Positions 57,161-64,000 of a stretch of 64,000 bases of DNA are shown one piece after another (within the stretch, counting starts at the first letter, position 1; each line of letters starts with the position of its first letter). A program made the position numbers and the translations under genes. This stretch comes from Gigaspora rosea. Lineage: Eukaryota; Glomeromycota; Glomeromycetes; Diversisporales; Gigasporaceae. The stretch lies in the NCBI GenBank assembly GCA_003550325.1, contig QKWP01000058.1, positions 243,964 to 307,963 of the forward strand, read 5' to 3'. The notes beneath the pieces are model-generated. The model saw only the letters and a list, made by a program, of their open reading frames with translations. It did no database searches and was not told the DNA's origin.

Positions 57161-57930
57161 AGAAAAAAAAAGTTAAGGAAAGTCAAGCAAAACTGGTGAA
57201 GCAGGGAAACAAAACCAGTGAAAATGCAAGAAGACAAAATAGCAAAAGTGCAATGAGATACAGTACAGGACACAAAAACCATCCAATTTTTATAGATAAA
57301 ATATAAAAATTGTTATAACTTAAGAACAAATAATTTTAATAAAAATCTAGCTTTACAGATTTGCTACTATTTGTCTAAGCTACAATTCTGTTAGAACAGA
57401 TTTTTTCTTTATTATAACTTTAAAAAGTTATAAGAGTCTAAAGTTTATATGTATTTAAAATTGGTGCTTGCTATATAAAAAACGAATTTATATCTTTTTT
57501 TTAATCATAAAATTTGTTTATATAAAATTAGCCAATCAGAATTAATTAAATAATTGTAAATTTGTGCTTCATATAAAAATGGATGGTTTTTGCTATCCTG
57601 TACTGTATAATAGGCAAAATCAGCAGTGCAAAAAAAGCAAACTAGCAAAAGTGCAAAAAAGCAATTTCAAGAAGACAAGAATGCAAAGTGCAAGAAAACA
57701 AAATTGGCAAAGTGCAAGAAGATAAAATTAGTAAAGTGCAAGGTAAAATAACAGCTAAGCTCAAGGAAGCAAACTAGCAAAAGTGCAAGACAAGAGCAGC
57801 AAATGCAAGAAGGCAAAACTAGTAAAGTATAGAAAGAGAAATTAGTAAAGTGCAGCAAGATAAAATAAGAAAAAGAACAAGACAAAAAAAGCAAAAATTC
57901 AAGCAAAAGAAAGAGCAGAACATCAAGAAA
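57161..57930. repeat. Degenerate AAAGTGCAAGAA minisatellite, interrupted by a MITE
   Basis: Repeated AAAGTGCAAGAAGACAAAAT, GCAAACTAGCAAAAGTGCAA and TTAGTAAAGTGCAAG words. The plus strand is almost free of T in 57610-57930. The long minus-strand frame at 57667-57948 is a Phe/Leu-rich translation of this repeat and is not called as a gene. The array resumes on the far side of the element at 57261-57605. Confidence 0.8.
57261..57605. mobile_element. 345-bp TIR element, TA target, inside the minisatellite
   Basis: Ends CAGTACAGGA and TCCTGTACTG with TA outside each. CAAAAACCATCCAATTTTTA and AAAATGGATGGTTTTTGC extend the inverted arms. No ORF. Confidence 0.85.
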
Positions 57931-58390
57931 ATTTAAAACCCCCAACACTGAAATGACTCACAAGATTGTTAAAGAAGTACTCAAAAACCAAACCTAAAAG
58001 AGAATAAGAAACATTAGTATAGATAAAATACAAATAAAAAGATTGCCAGAAAAGAATGGAATAGCAAAAGACAATTCCAAAAAGATTGCTGAACCTAAAG
58101 AATCTAAAGTAAAAAAATATAGTAACTTAACATGAAAAAAATAAAAATATAAAAACAAAAAAAATGTAAACAAAAAAAGCATAACAACAAAAAAAGATCT
58201 AGATGAGCTTCAGATCTAACTTCGATCTGGATTAAGGGGCTGTTCCGACCAGTGTAAAAAATTAGTGTTCTTATGAGAGCACTGTTATAAATTTGTGAAC
58301 AGTAAAATTTTTTACTGTTCACTATTAAAAAATTTTTGAGAACAGTAAAATAATAATATTGTTCTCATAAATATAATAATTAGCTATATA

Positions 58391-58938
58391 TAGTCAGCCC
58401 TCTCAGAACCAGTATGCATGGCGGATGGGTTTAGTATTGGTTTTGAGAGGTAATCAGATTTGACAATATCATGTGAAATGCAAATGCACATCGACCAATC
58501 AAATTGCAAGATTAAACAATTTCTGGGGCCTAATCAGAGCAGAAAATAGAATTACTTGTGACTTCGAAAACCTGTAAACTGTTTAATCACGTTACATCGT
58601 GAACAGTAATCAGATTTGACAATATCATGTGAAATGCAGATGCACATCGGCCAATCAAATTGGAAGATTAAACAATTTTTGGGGCCTAATCAAAGCAGAA
58701 AATAGAATTACTTGTGATCTCGAAAGCCTGTAAACTGTTTAATCACGTTACATCATGAACAGAAAAATTCTAAGATCAATATTTCAATCACGAGGTCTTT
58801 GTGACGAACCCATCTGTATCAATTTTATGCGATTTGATTGGATGAATGTCAGGTGACTCTATCCAAAAATTGGAAATTTATACTTAAAGACTATCAGATA
58901 TCAGAAATGGCATGTTATCAGTCTAAGAGGGCTGACTG
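58391..58938. mobile_element. TA-flanked TIR element with internal 156-bp tandem duplication
   Basis: Ends TAGTCAGCCCTCT and AGAGGGCTGACTG with TA outside each (58389-58390, 58939-58940). Inside, 58451-58606 and 58607-58762 are two nearly identical units, starting TAATCAGATTTGACAATATC. The units differ mainly at C/T and G/A positions. The frame at 58838 is a shadow. Confidence 0.83.
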
Positions 58939-59052
58939 TAATTTTATACCAAAACCAAAAATTGATAAAAATTCTTATTTAATTTTGATAAAAGAGATTT
59001 CAATTTGCTATAATAGCAACAAATAGCAACAATAACAACTACTTATATTAAT

Positions 59053-59054
<2 letters not shown>

Positions 59055-59100
<46 letters not shown>
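59055..59100. repeat. Poly-T tract, about 46 bases
   Basis: Unbroken T run. Its length is probably unreliable in the assembly. Read on the minus strand it could be the A-tail of a retroposed sequence, but no body was recognised. Confidence 0.9.
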
Positions 59101-59102
<2 letters not shown>

Positions 59103-59205
59103 TAAGAACACTAACCAATTGGTTGAGAACACTTGTAGCTAATATAGTGTTCTTAAGAACAGTATTTGAGACTAAAATTTTCAACACTGGTTCCCATCTC
59201 TAATC

Positions 59206-59756
59206 CAATACTGAGCTTGTATATACTTTATATATATGCTATATTTAGCATATACATACCATAATATTCAACAAGCCTATACAAGACAAGACATACAATC
59301 ATGTGTTATTTGAACAAATTACACATGCCACTAACTCAAGCTATAATGAATATTATCTGATTTTTTACTATGATCAAACCATTAAATAAATTTATTATTT
59401 GATAGAAAATCATAATTTTTTTAGTTTACAGTAGTCTATTTTTATTATTCGATGATAAAATCTATATTTTATTATTAATTGTTCAAGATGGCATAATTGT
59501 ATTATTCATATTGTTTTATAGCAAATTTATTACAAGCTTATAATTGTTTAATTTTTAACATGCACGAAATATAAACATATTCCATCTAATTGATAGTAAC
59601 ATGCTTAGCATTTATATAATAGTTTTTCACAACAGTTCTAATGTTGTTACTCTCTTTGGGTTCTTTATTTTGAAAATATACTATGTAAATTAAATAAATA
59701 AATAAAATTTTATAATTAGTAAAAATATAGTAAATTCTGTAAATTCTTAATCATAC
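59206..59756. other. AT-rich intergenic or intron sequence
   Basis: No ORF. It may be a further intron of the recombinase gene, because the exon ending at 59757 is followed by a good donor, GTATGA. Confidence 0.4.
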
Positions 59757-62200
59757 CTTGAGATTCTTGAATAGGTTTATTATTCTTACGAACAATTTGG
59801 TAACCACCAAGAGTAAGATTAGGTTTACGTGTATTAATATATAGTGGATAATTTTTTGTTAAAAGAGGCTTGCAAAAGGGTTTATTCACTGAAGATACGT
59901 TATTAACTAATGAAATTGTTGATGAATCTAATGGAGATTTATCAGAAAACTATAAATTCAAGTTAGTTAAAAAAAATAAATAAATAAATAAAAAATTCAA
60001 ATAAATATCAAAATTACCTGATTATCTAAAGAAGATAATCAACCTATACTACCAATTAATTGAGATAGTGCATCTTCCTTTTGTTTGGTTGATGGTCAGG
60101 CATAAATTCTGTAAGAAGATTCACTTTTATGGCCCATGATTGACATTGATGTAACAAGTGAAACTCTTTGTTAAAAAAGTGCCATAATAGATGTTGAATG
60201 ACCTGAATGATTTACAATGTCACGACTATCTAGTTTGATTCCAGCTGTAGCACAAGCATTTTCATAAATGAACGACATGTATTTTCTCCTAATCTTTCAT
60301 CGATATACAATTCATTTGAAGAATGTATTAAATAAAAATTATTGTACAGGTCTTATATAACAACCTGTGCTTTTTTTACTCATTTATTGGCACATGTTTA
60401 AAAAATAACTAAATCAGAACACTTTCATATTTGATAAAAATATGAAAGTGTACCGATTTAATTATTTATTTTTATTGTTATTGAAGTTGTTTTCACATTT
60501 TAAAAATATTGGGACATTCACATTATTAGGTCTTTTTAAATTTTTATTGGATGATATCGGCATTATTTTGTTTTCGCTTTTTAAAATTGTCTTGGATTGA
60601 TTATTAGGACTTCATTTCTTTAAATTCTTATTAAATAGAATTGCATTATTGTTGGATTTTTGTTAAATTTTTATTGGATAAGTCATACATTATTAGATCT
60701 TCACTTTTATTCTTTAAAATTCTTTATTTATTGGTTTTTTTTTTAAATTTTATTTTATAGTCATACATTATTAGATCTTCCCTTTAATCTTTGCTTTCTT
60801 TAAATTATTTATTAGACAGATTCATATTTTATTAAAATTCTTTTTGGGCGGATTGCACGTTATTAAGATTTTGCTTTCTTTAAATTCTAATTATACCGAG
60901 TCATATGTTATTTTGTTTTACTTTCTTTATATAATTTTCACCAAATAAGATTATGTTATTGAATTTTCACTTTTTTTTAAAAAATTCCATGTGTAGTTAT
61001 GTTCTTACTTTTAGATTAGATTTAGTCTTTTTTTTAAAAAAAAAAATTCTATTAGGTTTATGCCTGAACTTTGATTTAATTGTTTGATATTTTGCACAAA
61101 AGAATTTATAATTTGAATCATAGATAGATTTTTTTATTTACACTGTTATATAATGCGTATATTAATATTTCATGACAGTAATATTAAAATTGGCTTTTTA
61201 TTGAGGTGAAGGTAATATATAGATTGTTATATCAGACCCATACAATAATATAGTTATTATATGGGATTGTATAAATAACTAAATTTGCATAGATTAACCC
61301 GTGCAAATTTAGTTATTTTCTACAACCTATGCAATAACTATAACTAATTTGACACATTAATTTATTTATTATAAAAAAAATTTCAAAAAAATACCCTTTT
61401 TTTTATTAATCTGCAAGTGTAAAAATTCACATTTTGAATTTTTAGGTTATTTAGAAAAATAGTACTTTATATCATAAACTGGTTCTTGAAAACCTTCGGG
61501 TCTGGTGGCACAGGAATTACAAGTGCATACAAATTTCCATCTACACCACCTTGATCATTTTTCTGCAAATATTTAGTAATTTAATACTACCATCAGCTAT
61601 AAAAGAAAATTGAGATATCAATAATCTATAATGCTCTCCCCACGTGGTTGGAAGAGCAAACAACACCACATAAAAACACAGTACTGTATCCTTAAGGCGA
61701 ATCAATAGAGATAGCATCATGATGGAATATTTGAAATAATTCTTCATGTCATGATGATGAGAAACTTTTCCTATCCTCTTTAACATCATCATTTTACTAT
61801 TTAAAGCTTCCCACAAATGTCTGAAGTCTTTCTTGTTTGTAAGATTAAATGTATTGGTTCTATTAGGATGCTTTAAAAGATATATACTTAGCAAGTTGAT
61901 GCAGTTAATTAATGATGCTGGTGCATATTCTTCTTGTGTATTAATTTGATGAATTTCTAAAATAAATTCCACCAATTCTGTTTCAAGTTACTCTTGATTA
62001 GTTATTGTCTCAATCCCGTAATTATAACCAACTTTGCTATGCCAATTTTCTAAAATTTTAACCCATTTACGAGTTGCTTTTTGGGTGTTTACTGGAATAG
62101 TACTAGTAATAATCGTATTAATTTCTTCATTAGTTAGTTTGTAATGCATTTTCTTTTTTGTGTTTGCCATTTTTATTGTTTTTGAGTAACGGTAAAACAA
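59757..62200 (-). pseudogene. Crypton-like tyrosine recombinase gene, split by repeat R2
   Basis: The minus strand starts at MFYRYSKTIKMANTKKKMHY (62200). N-terminal SAM-like part: TRKWVKILENWHSKVGYNY, EFILEIHQINTQEEYAP. The catalytic region begins with LWEALNSKMMMLKRIGKVSH and WGEHYRLLISQF, then NDQGGVDGNLYALVIPVPPD and, shifted, FQEPVYDIKYYFSK near 61450. It resumes beyond the repeat near 60350 with YIDERLGENTCRSFM, then LDSRDIVNHSGHSTS (the H-x-x-R Arg has become His), MSIMGHKSESSYRIYA (candidate Tyr nucleophile), a TGA where Arg is expected, and PSTKQKEDALSQL. Intron 59950-60017 has GT-AG and keeps phase; the last exon (59757-59949) is open. Such genes descend from Crypton elements, which integrate by site-specific recombination. 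This copy is dead: it has an insertion, frameshifts, stops and a catalytic change. Confidence 0.8.
60370..61410 (-). repeat. Repeat R2 copy 2 with flanks, inserted in the recombinase gene
   Basis: 60670-61345 is the reverse complement of 43640-44270. It contains a perfect 17-bp hairpin (AAATAACTAAATTTGCA at 61273-61289 and its complement at 61302-61318). At its left, AACACTTTCATATTT and AAAATATGAAAGTGT form another hairpin (60416-60451). 60520-60840 repeats CATTATTAGATCTTCMCTTT-type words. Ends are approximate. Confidence 0.7.
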
Positions 62201-62359
62201 TTATTTAATTCTAAAAAAAAAAAAAAAAAATCAAATATTTATACTTTTTTTTTTATTAATAATAAACTTTTTATTTATAATAAACTTTTTTTAAATAATA
62301 AACTTTTTTAATTTAAAGTAGATTTGACATCTGATCGCCGTAAAAAATCGGATAAATCC
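62201..62359. other. A/T homopolymer-rich spacer
   Basis: Poly-A and poly-T runs and AATAAACTTTTT words repeated three times. Upstream flank of the recombinase gene. Confidence 0.5.
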
Positions 62360-62587
62360 GTTATTGAATGCTCCACACCCAATAACTGACGTATCTGAGC
62401 GTAGAATTTGATCGTGAGATGACTGGGCCCCTTCGGGGCCCAGTCATCTCACGATCAATTCTACGCTCAGATACTCCACGTTATTTGTCAGCGTGACAAT
62501 AATATCGTGATCACATAGATCACGATATAATTGTACAGTACCACCTTCCAAATAACTCCGGTTATTGGATGCTTCGCATCCAATAAC
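62360..62587. repeat. Cluster of four hairpins with TTC-type loops
   Basis: Hairpin 1 (62360-62386) is a decayed version of hairpin 4. Hairpin 2 (62391-62474) has 40-bp arms, GTATCTGAGCGTAGAA... to GACTGGGCCCC, with spacer TTC and one 1-base difference. Hairpin 3 (62502-62528) is ATATCGTGATC, ACATA, GATCACGATAT. Hairpin 4 (62561-62587) is GTTATTGGATGC, TTC, GCATCCAATAAC, perfect. Locally GC-rich in an AT-rich context. Confidence 0.93.
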
Positions 62588-62704
62588 TATACAGTATATT
62601 ACTGATACCACCCTGTACCACCACACACGGACCACTTTTTTATAGGGCTACATCGCGCAACTACCCTAATTTGACTATATATCTATCGCGTGCACTTATT
62701 TGTG

Positions 62705-63392
62705 TAGGGATGTTACGGTCTGTCTTGGTTCAGTCTTGGTTCAAAAGAACGGTCCTGGCAGCAGACCATAGCTAGACCAAGGCTCATGAACTGGTTCAGT
62801 AAACCAGTCCGGTTCGTTACCAGACCCAGACCGGACCACCTTCAACAATAGTGCATATAATTTAAGCAATTAATATCACTGAACCGTATGTGTAGATTAG
62901 CACTTCTATAGTACCGGAATCTTTGGCGAAGTTATTTTGTAAAAAAAAAACCTTCAAATGCATACACACTTTATGTTTATAATTAGCACAATATCATTTT
63001 ATTTATTATTTCTAACGTGCTTTATTTATACAGTATTATATAAAAACAACTATTCAAACTTCCTATAATTGTTTATAACAATAATGCGACAAGAAGATTC
63101 TTTTACACTCGCGATGGATATTAATATAATCGGTGTTTACAATAAGCTTACTACAAATCAAGATCGGTTTTATGCACCAAGTGGTGAATGTGATAATATT
63201 TTCTTATGAAAAATAAACACACAGATACTTTTCATAATTATTCGCGATTGATCCCTTGCTTCTATTTGATTATATTTGTGTTTATTTATATGGACCGAGT
63301 TTGGACCGGTCTTAATTATTGGACCAAGAACCATTTATACCGGTTCAAAAACCGGTCCGAACAACGGTTCTTTTGGGACCGTAACATCCCTA
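62705..63392. mobile_element. Non-autonomous hAT-type element, 688 bp, with 8-bp duplication
   Basis: Ends TAGGGATGTTACGGTC and GACCGTAACATCCCTA. Subterminal GGTTC, ACCGGT and GGTCC words lie in both arms. TATTTGTG before and CATTTGTG after (62697-62704 and 63393-63400) form an 8-bp duplication with a single C/T difference. No transposase; the frame at 63206 is a shadow. Confidence 0.9.
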
Positions 63393-63429
63393 CATTTGTG
63401 CAAGTGATACAAATCCGAAAGGAATTAGC

Positions 63430-63625
63430 CAATCAGTGAACATAAAATGTGATGATCTCGGATCAGCCCGGCACGTGAGCAAAGTGAAGAAAACACAAAA
63501 AAACCGAAAAAGAGAAAATACAAGAAACGATTGTTTAAACCTGTCTTGGGCCAAATTGAAAATGAACTTTTACATATTTCTATGGCCCTTAACCCTAACG
63601 CTCTAACCCTAAATTTTTAATTTCG
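63430..63625 (+). mobile_element. GGGGTCGTCTAAAGC MITE, copy 4, partial
   Basis: CCAATCAG, GATCTCGGATCAGCCCGGC, AAATACAAGAAACGATTG, TTTAAACCTGTCTTGG and CCCTAACGCTCTAACCCTAA match the order of blocks in copy 1 (10360-10642). The terminal GGGGTCGTC sequence is not seen. Confidence 0.6.
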
Positions 63626-64000
63626 CGAACTTAGTTTATTTTTACGTTGAAGTTCTTTTTTTGGGTTTGTATCACTCGCAAAAAAAGTATTTCGTATATC
63701 ATCTATACGTATCTTTAATTCTGAGTTTGTGCGTTTTAACGTTTTTGATTGGAAATTTTCAGAAAACTGACCAAATTATGTGGAAAAAATTTTGGTCTTT
63801 CCTATTTTAAAGTTGCGACATTTATCGTTTGAATGATTACATTTTTTGTAATCGATCTAAGAATTATGATAATCGTTCAATAAATCGCCAGGGTGAGTAT
63901 GAAATTTAATTGTTCACTTTAATGATTGGTTTCAAGAGAATGTATGCATGGTTTACTGTAACCATTTATTAATAATCTTTTAATAAATTACCAGCGAGAA
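63626..64000. other. Intergenic to window end
   Basis: No supported feature. Confidence 0.5.

Larger units (their letters stand above)
58240..59205. mobile_element. Foldback element with GTTCTTA/AACAGT arms, containing a TA-flanked element and a long poly-T
   Basis: Left GTTCCGACCAGTGTAAAAAA with TAGTGTTCTTA; right complement AACACTGGTTCCCAT with AGTGTTCTTAAGAACAGT. Inner TTCACTATTAAAAAA and GAACAGTAAAA words also invert. No ORF and no clear target duplication. Confidence 0.6.

Noticed and set aside
57667..58322. Minus-strand Phe/Leu-rich ORFs resembling membrane proteins
   Set aside because: They translate the AAAGTGCAAGAA minisatellite and A-rich sequence; periodic DNA explains the hydrophobic pattern.

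Overview
This window looks like repeat-rich nuclear DNA of an arbuscular mycorrhizal fungus (Glomeromycotina, Rhizophagus-like). The evidence is the very AT-rich background plus decayed members of families known to be expanded in these fungi: a kelch-repeat protein with a C-terminal membrane helix, a BTB-BACK-TLD protein, short LRR proteins beginning MVNANEWLN, Helitron, pogo and Crypton-like tyrosine recombinase genes, and a LINE with an RNase H domain. I see no intact, clearly functional gene, no tRNA or rRNA gene, and no CRISPR array. There is one 66-base assembly gap (49341-49406).

Layout. 33-330: a copy of a foldback MITE. 1053-6751: an autonomous-type Helitron, Rep and Pif1 helicase both broken, ending in a degraded hairpin and CTAG. 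7610-8832: a tandem array whose unit also occurs inside a hAT element at 18.9-20.3 kb. 10252-10725: a TIR element carrying a second MITE inside it. 11450-14956: decayed ORFs on the minus strand and a tyrosine recombinase remnant on the plus strand. 15.5-16.7 kb and 25.9-27.4 kb: a duplicated LRR gene segment, the second copy interrupted by a 91-bp hAT MITE. 18870-20298: a hAT-type element with a perfect 8-bp target duplication. 20483-23030: a kelch pseudogene split by a nested foldback element. 28.2-28.9 kb: two MITEs. 29061-38276: a full-length but heavily mutated LINE. 40774-41229: a solo LTR. 42498-43418: an AT-rich foldback element. 45931-50235: a large foldback element containing a TIR element, a MITE and a pogo transposon. 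50381-51709: a hAT element with another element inside. 53674-54924, 57261-57605 and 58391-58938: elements flanked by TA. 55.6-56.5 kb: a BTB-BACK-TLD pseudogene. 59757-62200: a Crypton-like tyrosine recombinase gene split by a repeat. 62360-62587: a cluster of hairpins. 62705-63392: a hAT-type element.

How it fits together. The window is a graveyard in which elements have inserted into one another. Several insertions can be ordered because target duplications, TIRs or an uninterrupted paralogous site survive. Decay is not random: in-frame stops fall mostly where the family has Arg (CGA to TGA), Gln (CAA to TAA) or Trp (TGG to TGA or TAG). These are all C-to-T changes on one strand or the other, and the repeat copies also differ at CpG sites. 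This fits cytosine-methylation decay or a RIP-like process.

Limits: family assignments come from recognised motifs, not from alignments. Ends of decayed elements are approximate unless a target duplication is quoted.
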